From Roseomonas sp. KE2513 (lineage in GTDB: Bacteria > Pseudomonadota > Alphaproteobacteria > Acetobacterales > Acetobacteraceae): a stretch of DNA of 64,000 nt. Below, one piece after another: positions 39,301 through 45,935 of the stretch. The translations under genes were made by a program, and so were the position numbers. Numbering within the stretch: the stretch's first letter is position 1; each line of letters starts with the position of its first letter. The notes below the pieces were generated by a model. It did not search any database. It was given only the letters and a program-made list of their open reading frames with translations, and was not told the DNA's origin. The DNA is taken from assembly GCF_016107305.1 (NCBI RefSeq), contig NZ_RCVR01000009.1, positions 62,001 to 126,000 on the forward strand, written 5' to 3'.

Positions 39301-40746
39301 GTCACCTATTTCGGCGTGGACGTGGACCAGCTTCCGAGCGCCCGCCCGGCCGAGGCGGCGCGGCTGCTCGAATCGATCCGAGGGAGGCTCGCCGGCGGCA
39401 GCTTCCGTCCCCTGCCCTATTCCCGTCGCGGCGCCGAGGAGGTGGAGGGCGCCTTCCGCCTCCTTCAGGCAGGCGGCCATATCGGCAAGATCGTCATTCT
39501 CCCGCCCCGCGAGGAAGCGCCCTCGCCCGCGCCCTGGGCCCCCAGTTCGGGCACCATCCTCGTCACCGGCGGCACCTCGGGCTTCGGGCTCGAGACCGCG
39601 AAGTGGCTCGCGGCCCGCGGCGCCGCGCGCCTGGCCCTCGTCTCCCGCAGCGGTCCCGCCGCCCCGGGGCTGGGGGAGGCGATGACGGCGCTTTCGGCCC
39701 TCGGCGCCCGCGCCAGCGCCCATGCCGTGGACGTGGCGGACGGCGCGGCGCTGGGATCCCTCCTCGAAACCCTCCGCGCGGAGGGCCCCGTCACGGGCGT
39801 GGTCCACGCGGCGGCCGTCTTCGACGACGGGGCGGCCACCGATATGGACGCGGCCCGCTTCGCCCGCAGCCTCGCGCCGAAGCTCGAGGCGGCCGAGAAC
39901 CTCGACCGGCTGACCGCGGCGGACCCGATCGACCTCTTCCTTCTCTTCTCCTCCGCCACCACGCCGCTCGGCAATCCCGGCCAGGCGAATTACGTCGCCG
40001 CCAATGCGGGGCTGGAGGCGCTGGCCCGCCGCCGCCGCGCGCGCGGGCGGCCGGCGCTCGCGGTGCTCTGGGGGCCGGTCGCCGATGCCGGCGTGCTGGC
40101 GCGGGAAGCCGGCACCGCCCGCACCCTCGCCCGCCGCCTCGGCGTGGAGCCGATGCCCGCGCACGAGGCGCTCGATGCTCTGCCCGAGCTGATGGCGGGC
40201 GGCGCGCCCGTCGTCGCCCTCGCGCGCCTGTTCTGGAAGCGGGCCGGCGCCGCGCTGCCCGTCCTGCGCGAGCCCGCCTTCGCCGCCCTGCGCGCGGGCA
40301 ACGAGGATACGGACGCCGGCATCGCCGACATGCGTGCCCATCTCGCCGTTCTTCCCGCCGCCGAGGCCGGGGCGCTGCTCGTCAGGATCGGCACGGAGGA
40401 GCTCGCCCGCATCCTCCGCCTGCCCGCCGAGAGCATCGCGCCCGACGCGCCCGTGGCCCGGCTCGGCCTCGACAGCCTCGGCGGGCTGGAGCTGCGCGGC
40501 GCGCTGGAGGCGCGGCTGGGCATGCCCGTCCCGCTCTCCGCCGTGACCGAGGACCTGACCGTCGCGGGGCTTGCCGCGCGCATGGTGGAGGGCCTTTCGG
40601 GCGGCGCGCGGGAGGCGCAGCTCGACGTGCTGCTCGAAAACTTCGAGGCCGGCGCCCCGGCCCCTCCGCCCTTGCCCGGAGAACCCGCTCTGCCCAATAA
40701 AATGTCTCAGGTCATGACCGGCGAGGCAGGGGAGACAGAAGGGTGA
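33373..40746 (+). CDS. Highly reducing type I polyketide synthase, RkpA-like
   Basis: A 2457-residue single-module synthase. Domains: KS (about 20-440; Cys191, His326, His365), malonyl-type AT (about 545-860; GHSVGE Ser635, YAFH near 736), DH (about 900-1190; His938, Asp1106), a methyltransferase-like or structural region with degenerate motif VLDLGGSA (about 1240-1540), ER (about 1720-2050; NADPH loop HGGAGAVG), KR (about 2050-2330; Tyr2207, B-type FDDG) and ACP (LGLDSLGG, Ser2368). No thioesterase is present. The set predicts iterative synthesis of a long saturated or partly reduced acyl-ACP, released by the oxoamine synthase whose GTG start overlaps its stop. GTG 33373 is 25 bases after the transferase. 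The layout matches rkpA of the Sinorhizobium rkp-1 capsule region. Confidence 0.93.
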   Translation: MRRTGGGPDRAGRAFQQSAPEPIAIVGAACRFPGAPDLNAFWSLLEEGQDAVGTLPADRFSLDLFHHPRRGEPGRSYSFAAGHIGDVAGFDAAHFGLSPREMAEADPQQRLLLEVASEALEDAGWPASAVAGREIGVFVGGSSTDYAELRLSDPSGADRHFMTGNTLSILGNRITNVFDLRGGAQTIDTACSSSLVALSLAVDALRAGRVEAALVGGVQLLLSPYAFIGFSRAAMLSPTGRCRAFAAGADGYVRGEGAGMVVLKPLSAARAAGDEVRGVILAAGVNTVGRSIGLSLPDPRSQSALLRRVLAESGLPPDRIAYFEAHGTGTQAGDPVEAAAIGEVLSGATRAEALPVGSVKSNIGHLETASGMAGLLKALLMLEKRVIPPSLHFEAPNPRIDFGALNIRVPTAPERLPGRQPVIGVNSFGFGGTNASLLLAPPPAPRRRAPEVEGGMPPLILSTRSAATLARAAGAWAAALRAEPARAPALLRGLVRHRDLGPHRLVLRGDNPEVLAAGLQAFAAGEPVGAHGAVPAGASGDGIAFAFSGNGAQFPGMAREAMAHSRPFREAVEAADAELAPRLGWSVAAALAEGLTAEALAATEVAQPALFAAQQGLVAALAAEGIEPAMVLGHSVGEVAAALAAGILDLPAAARLIVARSAAQGRTRGRGRMAALTATEAEAAPLLAECGPGLEIAARNAPRAFTIAGPAAAIERLAAAARRQRLTLVVLDLDYAFHSAAMNEVEEELAASLEGLRAAAPRLPFLSSVTGAALDAPADAAYWWRNLRAPVRFAEAALEAARRGVGLVVEIGPHPILQSYLREAMRSAKSSAPVLASLSRRDPPGDPIPLIADRATALGADPRRAPSFAGPALRRGLPPTPYARTRHWFPGTPEAARLHDPVLDHPLLGFRRDAGPEDGAGLWTRVLDTDLMPWLADHRLGEDAVLPAAAMAEMALAAAALRFPEAEALELSGLQILRPLPIPGSGPEAGSQELRFRLADDGTFRLESRRRMGAEGWSLNARGLLRAAGAEALPGPAHPLAPGGRRVEEAALHATAARCGLAYGPAFRPVRHVLLGGEGAAAEVVLELPPGAPSDDGFLLHPVRLDGAMQGLIALLADQQGPGAAASGEALVPVRFERLVARRGAGPAVRASLALTYAGQRAAEARLVLADAAGRPVAVAEGVWFQRARLGRAATEAAVFRLEDRVAPDPALPPASPDLDAALAAAEARDDALDLSESALLLEAYVASAATRALAGGAAGDAPGGAIVPTNPYAAAMLRALEEDGLAARDGHAWRLLPGEDLPAPEDIWLSVLAERPVLAQDLATVALAAERLPEALAGRLPPEAAPLALSDETASCVLVAGVLAEAAGAIAAGWPADRPLRVLDLGGSALTLALSARFARSGRRVLHILAGEARPLPPPHETAEVSTIEWRPGAGSPAPVVDLVVGLQGPLLDEAGPGVLPDLAAALAEGGALLLAAPQPGRMAEFLRGQAPANPSRPGLPGAAAWQGALETDGWLAARVQPLRSSPIPALLVAARRAPPPHPALPRAEEKRFVLVGDAGAAPLAEALGLALGGAGAMVERHRLEDAQALPPRALRGAAVIAVANPLPAALATTLAGIVRLAEAATGAAAGFTILAQGDASTPEAEAVRALGRVLANEMPDLAPRRIIVDAALAPPAAARRALAEIVSPGAEPELLLGLLSRRVPRVALGMLAGPVRAARLAVRQPGALSSLAWEPMGPLPTPGPGEVRLRVEASGLNFRDLMWAQGLLPEETLKDGFAGAGLGMECAGVVEAAGPGTGFHPGTRVFGFAPRALASRALTRAQALATIPEGVSFTAAATIPVAFLTAVYALETLACLGPGERVLIHGGAGAVGLAALQVAQAAGAEVAMTAGTEARRAFLRAAGADLVLDSRSGGFDDTLRRHWPEGVDVVLNSLAGEAMERSLALVKPFGRFLELGKRDYAEDRRIAVRPFRRNVTYFGVDVDQLPSARPAEAARLLESIRGRLAGGSFRPLPYSRRGAEEVEGAFRLLQAGGHIGKIVILPPREEAPSPAPWAPSSGTILVTGGTSGFGLETAKWLAARGAARLALVSRSGPAAPGLGEAMTALSALGARASAHAVDVADGAALGSLLETLRAEGPVTGVVHAAAVFDDGAATDMDAARFARSLAPKLEAAENLDRLTAADPIDLFLLFSSATTPLGNPGQANYVAANAGLEALARRRRARGRPALAVLWGPVADAGVLAREAGTARTLARRLGVEPMPAHEALDALPELMAGGAPVVALARLFWKRAGAALPVLREPAFAALRAGNEDTDAGIADMRAHLAVLPAAEAGALLVRIGTEELARILRLPAESIAPDAPVARLGLDSLGGLELRGALEARLGMPVPLSAVTEDLTVAGLAARMVEGLSGGAREAQLDVLLENFEAGAPAPPPLPGEPALPNKMSQVMTGEAGETEG

Positions 40747-42062
40747 CCCAGGGCATCGGCCTTTCCGCGGCGGCCCGCCTTGCCCTGCTGCAACGCCTTT
40801 CCAAGCGCCGCGCGCGGCAGGAGGAGAGCGGGCCGGAAAGCGGCGCGCGCTCCTTCGGCGACCTGCCGGCGCTGCGCGACTTCGAGCTGATGAAGACGGC
40901 TATGGAGGCGCTCGACCTCCCGAATCCCTTCTTCCGCGCGCATGAGGGGCTGGCGGCCGACACCACGCGGATCGGCGGCGCGGAATACCTGAACTTCTCC
41001 TCCTACAACTACCTCGGCCTGAACGGCGATCCGCGCATCAAGGCCGCGGCCCATGCGGCGATCGACCGCTACGGCGTCTCCGCCTCGGCATCGCGCGTCG
41101 TCTCGGGCGAGCGGCCGCCGCACGCGGCACTCGAGGCGGCGCTGGCAGCCCATTACGGCACGGAAGCCGCGCTCTGCCTCGTCTCCGGCCACGCGACGAA
41201 CGTGACCGTCATCGGTCACCTCATGGGCCCGCGCGACGTGATCCTGCACGACGCGATGATCCACAACTCCTGCGTGGAGGGCGCCCGCCTCTCCGGCGCG
41301 CGGCGCATCGCCTTCGCGCACAACGACCCGCAGGCCGCCGAGCGCGAGCTGGCCGCCGCCCGCCGCGGCGCCGCCCGCGCGCTGATCGTCATCGAGGGCC
41401 ACTACTCGATGGACGGCGACGTGCCGGACCTCGCCCGCTTCGTCGAGATCGCCCGCCGCCACGACGCCTGGCTGATGGTGGACGAGGCGCATTCGATGGG
41501 CGTGCTCGGCCCCACCGGCCGCGGCATCTTCGAGCTGCAGGGCGTCGATCCCGCCGGCATCGATATCTGGATGGGCACGCTCTCCAAGACGCTCTCCTCC
41601 TGCGGCGGCTACATCGCGGCGCGGCGCCAGCTCATCGACTGGCTGCGCCACACCGCCCCGGGCTTCGTCTATTCTGTCGGCCTCGCGCCGGTGCTCGCGG
41701 CCTCGGCCCTCGAATCGCTGCGCGTGCTCGCGGAGGAGCCCTGGCGCGTCGCGCGGCTGAACGCCAATGCCACCCGGCTGCGGGACGCGCTGCGGGCGCG
41801 GGGGCTCGATGCCGGCGCCTCGGCCGGGCACGCCATCGTGCCGCTGATGACCGGCTCCTCCGTGCGCGCCGGGCGGCTCTCCGGAGAGCTGTTCGCGCAG
41901 GGCATCAACGTCCAGCCCATCACCTTCCCCGCCGTGCCCGAGCGCGCGGCGCGGCTCCGCTTCTTCGTCTCCTCCGAGCACACGGAGGAGGGGATCGACC
42001 GCACGGCGGAAGTTGTCGCCCGCGCCTGCGCCGGCCTCGCGCCCGCGGAGCTGGCGGGCTGA
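40743..42062 (+). CDS. PLP-dependent alpha-oxoamine synthase, RkpG-like
   Basis: A 439-residue member of the AONS/KBL/serine-palmitoyltransferase family. It condenses an acyl thioester with an amino acid, releasing CO2, to form a 2-amino-3-ketone. The fold is clear: NFSSYNYLGLNGDPRIKAAAHAAIDRYGVSASASR, the PLP-binding Asp-His box in WLMVDEAHSMGVLG, and the Schiff-base Lys282 in GTLSKTLSSCGG. GTG 40743 overlaps the PKS stop as GTGA, so it most likely off-loads the PKS acyl chain. This matches rkpG. Serine or alanine is the probable co-substrate; sequence alone does not decide. Confidence 0.93.
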   Translation: MTQGIGLSAAARLALLQRLSKRRARQEESGPESGARSFGDLPALRDFELMKTAMEALDLPNPFFRAHEGLAADTTRIGGAEYLNFSSYNYLGLNGDPRIKAAAHAAIDRYGVSASASRVVSGERPPHAALEAALAAHYGTEAALCLVSGHATNVTVIGHLMGPRDVILHDAMIHNSCVEGARLSGARRIAFAHNDPQAAERELAAARRGAARALIVIEGHYSMDGDVPDLARFVEIARRHDAWLMVDEAHSMGVLGPTGRGIFELQGVDPAGIDIWMGTLSKTLSSCGGYIAARRQLIDWLRHTAPGFVYSVGLAPVLAASALESLRVLAEEPWRVARLNANATRLRDALRARGLDAGASAGHAIVPLMTGSSVRAGRLSGELFAQGINVQPITFPAVPERAARLRFFVSSEHTEEGIDRTAEVVARACAGLAPAELAG

Positions 42063-42874
42063 GGGCGGCGGCGCCCCGCCTCGCCCTCCTCACCCTGGCC
42101 AGCGCCGCCAGCGCAGGGGCCGTGGCGGAGTTCGCCGCCCGCCACCGGGAGAGCCTCGCCCTCGTCGGGCTCTCCAATCCCTATCGCCGGAATGCGGGGG
42201 GATCGCTCGGCCAGGCCTGGCGACACCTCCGGCGATCGGGACCCGGCCTGCTCGGCTACCTCGCGGTGAACATGTCGCTGCCGCGGGTCGCCGGGCTGCT
42301 CTCGCCCGGCCCAGGCCCGCTCGTGCGGCTTCTCGGCGGGCGCGGCGTGCCCGTGGTCACGGTGGAGGACGTGAACGGCCCCGCTTTCGCAAAGACCCTA
42401 CGCGCCTCGGGGGCGGAGCTGATCGTCACCTTCCACTTCGATCAGATCCTCTCGGCCGGAACGCTCGGCATTCCCCCGCTCGGCGGCATCAACGTCCACC
42501 CCTCCCTTCTCCCGCACCACCGGGGGCCCATCCCGACCCTCTGGGCGGGAATGGACCCGGCCCCGGCCCACGGGGTCACGATCCACCGCCTTGTGCCGCG
42601 GATCGACGCGGGGCCGATCCTTGCCCAGAAGGCGGTGGCTCTCCCGCCGGGGGTCACGGTCTCGGCCGCGGCGCGGCTCCTCCATCAGGCCGCGGTGCCG
42701 CTCGCGGGCGAGGTCCTGGCCCGCCTCGCGGCCGGCACAGCGGTCGAACGGCCGGCGGAAGCGCTGCCCTACCGCCCCTTTCCCACGCGCGCGACGCTGC
42801 GCGAGGCCCGCCGGCGGGGCCTGCGTCTCTTTGACGCCGCGGATTTGCGCGCAGCCCTGCGCGCGCGGCTTTGA
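42059..42874 (+). CDS. Formyltransferase-fold protein (methionyl-tRNA/UDP-sugar formyltransferase family)
   Basis: The hydrolase/transferase core uses 10-formyl-THF. The catalytic Asn-His-Asp set is visible in INVHPSLLPHHRGPIPTLW and VPRIDAGPILAQ. From CTG 42059 the protein has 271 residues and begins with the expected first strand (RLALLTLASAASAG); this CTG overlaps the upstream stop as CTGA with GGAG nearby. The only conventional start, GTG 42122, would delete that strand. The size excludes full-length Fmt; sugar N-formyltransferases of the ArnA/VioF type are closer in logic. In this locus it may formylate the amine made by the oxoamine synthase, or an amino sugar. Confidence 0.82.
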   Translation: MRAAAPRLALLTLASAASAGAVAEFAARHRESLALVGLSNPYRRNAGGSLGQAWRHLRRSGPGLLGYLAVNMSLPRVAGLLSPGPGPLVRLLGGRGVPVVTVEDVNGPAFAKTLRASGAELIVTFHFDQILSAGTLGIPPLGGINVHPSLLPHHRGPIPTLWAGMDPAPAHGVTIHRLVPRIDAGPILAQKAVALPPGVTVSAAARLLHQAAVPLAGEVLARLAAGTAVERPAEALPYRPFPTRATLREARRRGLRLFDAADLRAALRARL

Positions 42875-42996
42875 TCCCCAGCCAGAGCGCTTCGAAGGGG
42901 CTTCGTTCCAAAACGGCAACACGGCGGCAAGGAAAGCCCCGCTACACCCGGGAACGCAGGATTGTCGCCGCCCTGCGGCCCGAATATGGAGGATGG

Positions 42997-44262
42997 GTGC
43001 CTCAGCAAATCCAAAATGCCGTGCGGCCGAGGCGATTTCTCTTCCTGCAGGGTCCGATTACCCCTTTCTTCGACGAGGTCGGCGCCGAGCTGAGGCGGCT
43101 CGGCCACGGGGTTCACCGGATCAACTTCTGCCTCGGCGACAAGCTCGCCTGGCGCAGCCCCGGGGCGGAGGACTTCACCGCCCGCCCGGAGACCTGGCCC
43201 GCCTTCATCGCGGCCTTCCTCGACCGCCACGCCATCACCGACATCGTGTTGCTCGGCGAGCAGCGCTTCTACCACCGGGAGGCGATCGCGGCGGCGAAGG
43301 CGCGCGGCCTCACGGTGGTGGCCACCGACTTCGGCTATCTCCGCCCCGACTGGATCACCTTCGAGCTGGACGGCATGAACCGGGAGAGCCGCTTCCCGCG
43401 CGAGCCCGAGGCCGTCATCGCCCTCGCCGAAACCTTGCCGCCCCTCGACCTCGCCCAGCGCTACCGGGACAGCTTTCTCAACCAGGCGACCTGGGACGTG
43501 GCCTACCATCTGGCAAACCTTATCCCGGGGCCCTTCCGCCACTATGCCAGCCACCAGATCTATCACCCGGTCCAGGTCTACCTCGGCACCCTGCTGCGCC
43601 TGATCATGCGGCGGCGCGCCAACCGACGGTCGGACGCCATCATCGGCCGGCTTAAGCAGGAAGGACGGCCGCTCTTCCTCATGGCGATGCAGATGGAGAC
43701 CGACTTCTCCGTCCGCGCCTATTCCAGCTACCCCGACCTCGACACGGCGATCGAGGAGGTCATCACCTCCTTCGCCGCCCATGGCCCGCCGGCCGCGCAG
43801 CTTCTGGTGAAGGTCCATCCGCTGGACCCCGCCGTGAAGAACTGGGGCCGCCGGGTGGCCCGGACAGCGCGCCGGGCCGGGGTGGCGGAGCGCGTCCACT
43901 ATCTCGGCGGCGGCAATCTGGGCAGCATTACCGAGAGCGTGCAGGGCGTCGTCACCATCAATAGTACCGTCGGCCTGCGCGCCATCGTGGACCGGCTGCC
44001 CACCCTCGCCCTCGGCGACGCGATCTACAAGATCCCGGGCCTGACCCATGAGGGAACGCTGGACGGCTTCTGGACCGAAGGCCACCCGCCGGACCCGGTG
44101 CTGCGGGAGGCCTTCCTGCGCGGCATCGGCCACTGCCTGCACATCCGCGGCGTCTACTACGCCCGCCCCGGCCTGGACGCGGCGGTCGAGGCAGCGGCGC
44201 ACCGCCTGCACCACGGGCTGGTCAACCAACCCGTGCTGGAACCACCGCCGCTCTCGTTCTGA
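42997..44262 (+). CDS. KpsS-like capsule polysaccharide protein (RkpJ-like)
   Basis: The 421-residue product has the capsule-synthesis signature. It starts RRFLFLQGPITPFFDEVGAELRRLGHGVHRINF and has MQMETDFSVRAYSSY, LVKVHPLD, GVVTINSTVGLRAI and LGDAIYKIPGLTHEG. KpsS is a beta-Kdo transferase that starts the Kdo linker on the lipid anchor of group 2 capsules, and LipB and RkpJ are homologues. GTG 42997 follows GGAGG at short spacing. TTG 42871, overlapping the upstream stop as TTGA, would add 42 unconserved residues. It ends the locus; repeat copy D follows. No ABC capsule exporter is present here. Confidence 0.9.
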   Translation: MPQQIQNAVRPRRFLFLQGPITPFFDEVGAELRRLGHGVHRINFCLGDKLAWRSPGAEDFTARPETWPAFIAAFLDRHAITDIVLLGEQRFYHREAIAAAKARGLTVVATDFGYLRPDWITFELDGMNRESRFPREPEAVIALAETLPPLDLAQRYRDSFLNQATWDVAYHLANLIPGPFRHYASHQIYHPVQVYLGTLLRLIMRRRANRRSDAIIGRLKQEGRPLFLMAMQMETDFSVRAYSSYPDLDTAIEEVITSFAAHGPPAAQLLVKVHPLDPAVKNWGRRVARTARRAGVAERVHYLGGGNLGSITESVQGVVTINSTVGLRAIVDRLPTLALGDAIYKIPGLTHEGTLDGFWTEGHPPDPVLREAFLRGIGHCLHIRGVYYARPGLDAAVEAAAHRLHHGLVNQPVLEPPPLSF

Positions 44263-44311
44263 AGCCTAGGTTAGACAGGGCTCTCTCTTTACGGTGTCGG
44301 CGCTTGTGGCC

Positions 44312-44548
44312 CTGGGGAGAGGAAGAAGGAATTCTTCCTCTCCCCAGACCCCTCGCCATCATCTTTTTCTTCGAGTTCAGAATTTCTGAGCGGCTGGTGC
44401 GCCTCGGGTCATGGACCCGAGGCGACTGCACGCGCAGGAAGGGCACCAGAAGAACCGGCCCCGATCACCGCTTCCGCGACAGCTAGATGGGGGTCCAGGG
44501 GCCTCAGGTCCTTGGCGGGTGAGGTCCGGAGAGGGCAGCGCCCTCTCC
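44312..44548 (+). repeat. Structured intergenic repeat, copy D
   Basis: Hairpin 1 (44312-44347) is a perfect 16-bp stem CTGGGGAGAGGAAGAA with its complement. Compared with copy C, one stem pair has changed C-G to T-A on both sides. Hairpin 2 is a perfect 11-bp CGCCTCGGGTC/GACCCGAGGCG (44400-44424). Hairpin 3 (44495-44515) keeps pairing through G-U pairs. Hairpin 4 is GGAGAGGGC-AGC-GCCCTCTCC (44528-44548) and lies inside the end of the convergent gene's coding frame. Confidence 0.9.
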
Positions 44549-45826
44549 AGGAGCCGCAAGGGCCGGCAGCCACCCCAGGGCGCGCAGCCTCTCCCTTTCC
44601 CCCGAGAGGAACCGGTCCCCGATATCGCCGCGCCAGCGCAGTTCCGGCGCCACCACGTTGCGCGCCCGGACCCGTGCGGCTTCCTGGGCTTCTTCCACCG
44701 TGGCCCCGGTGCCCGTCACGATCATCAGGTGGCCGGACCGGCGGCGCCCGAGGAGTTGGCCACCTTCCTGGCGCATGTCCACGAAGTGGTAGCTCTCCAG
44801 TTCGGCACCTTCGACGGGCTGAAGGAAGAAGATGGGCGGGTCCTCCTCGGGCGTGGTGGTCGGATGGTGATCGGGGAAGGGCGGCACGGTCAGGACGATG
44901 GCGACGGAGAAGCCCGGCCGGGTCGCGAAGCGGCGGGGTTCGCGCGGCGCGGCCATGCGGCCGAGCAGGTCGCCCCAGCCATCGGGCTGAAGGGCGGCGA
45001 GCACCGCGAAGCCGGGGTTGCCGAAGCGGCAGGTGAACTCGAGCGGCCAGACGCCCCGCTCGTTCACGATGAGGTTCAGGTTGACGTAGCCGACATGCCC
45101 CGCGGCGGCGAAGCGCGGCGCCACGCGGTCCAGCGTCGCGGCGAAGAGCGCCTCTGAATCCTCGTAGGAGGCGAGGGTGCCCATCTCGCCCGTCATCTCC
45201 CCCATCTCCCCGGGGAAGAAGCGCTTGTGCTCGAAGTCGATGCAGGCCGGGCGCAGGAAGGCGGTGCCGTCGAAATAGGCGCCGACGCCGACCTCCACTC
45301 CCTCGATTCGCTCCATGAGCAGCACCCGCCCCTCGCCCGCGCGGCGGAGCATGAAGGCGACGTCCAACCCCTCCGGATGGTCGCCGACGAAGGTGTTGCG
45401 GCCGACCTCGTCGTGCTTGAGGACGTAGCGGCCGGGATGCTCCCGGAGCCAGGCGAGCGCGGCCGGGGCGTTCTCGAAGGACATGCTCTCCGCGATGGCG
45501 AGGCCCGCTTCACGCAGCACCGACTGGCCGAAATCCCGCTCCTGCTCCAGGCGGTCGCCGAACTCGCTGCCGCCGACCACCCGATAACCCTCGGCGCGCA
45601 GCGCGTCCTGCACGGCACCGCGCCCGATCCGCTCGAAGAAGACGATCCCGTCGCGCCCGACCCAGTCCAGCTCCGCCCGCCAATCGGGCACGGTGTCGAT
45701 CAGGCCGCCGAAGGCGCGGTCCCCCGGAGGATCCTCGGCGTGGACGCGCACCTCGTGCCCCTCGCGCTGCAGGGTGAGGTAGACGTCACCGAGATAGGCG
45801 CGTGGCCCGATGCCCAGAATCCGCAT
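44504..45826 (-). CDS. PurD-like ATP-grasp protein (phosphoribosylamine-glycine ligase family)
   Basis: The 440-residue ATP-grasp protein resembles GAR synthetase: [89 protein letters not shown] and [27 protein letters not shown]-type segments. It differs from standard PurD in its head and tail, so it may be a paralogue ligating another amine and acid. No purine genes surround it. ATG 45826 is clear. The last 14 or so codons lie inside repeat copy D, including its hairpin 4, which suggests the repeat replaced the original 3' end. Confidence 0.8.
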   Translation of the reverse strand: [440 protein letters not shown]

Positions 45827-45935
45827 GCGCGCTCCGCTCCCTGCCGGTGCTCAACCCACTGCGGCAACGGCGATCCGGCATCCCGGTTCCCCGGCGCCGC
45901 CCGCAAGGGAGCGCCGGGGAGGATGGGGCGGCCGC

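Noticed and set aside
33562-40341. Very long minus-strand open frames opposite the PKS (up to 942 codons)
   Set aside because: They arise from third-position GC bias of the PKS gene. The translations are Arg/Gly/Ala-rich without domains, while the plus strand encodes complete catalytic motifs.
33373-42062. Fatty-acid or heterocyst-glycolipid synthase, or prodigiosin-type pathway, as primary assignment for the PKS/synthase pair
   Set aside because: The KpsS-like neighbour and gene order fit the rkp-1 capsule-lipid model better. Prodigiosin-type synthases carry fused ACP domains, which are absent here.
44504-45826. Naming the ATP-grasp gene purD outright
   Set aside because: The N- and C-terminal regions depart from GAR synthetase and no purine genes are adjacent, so it may be a paralogue with another substrate.
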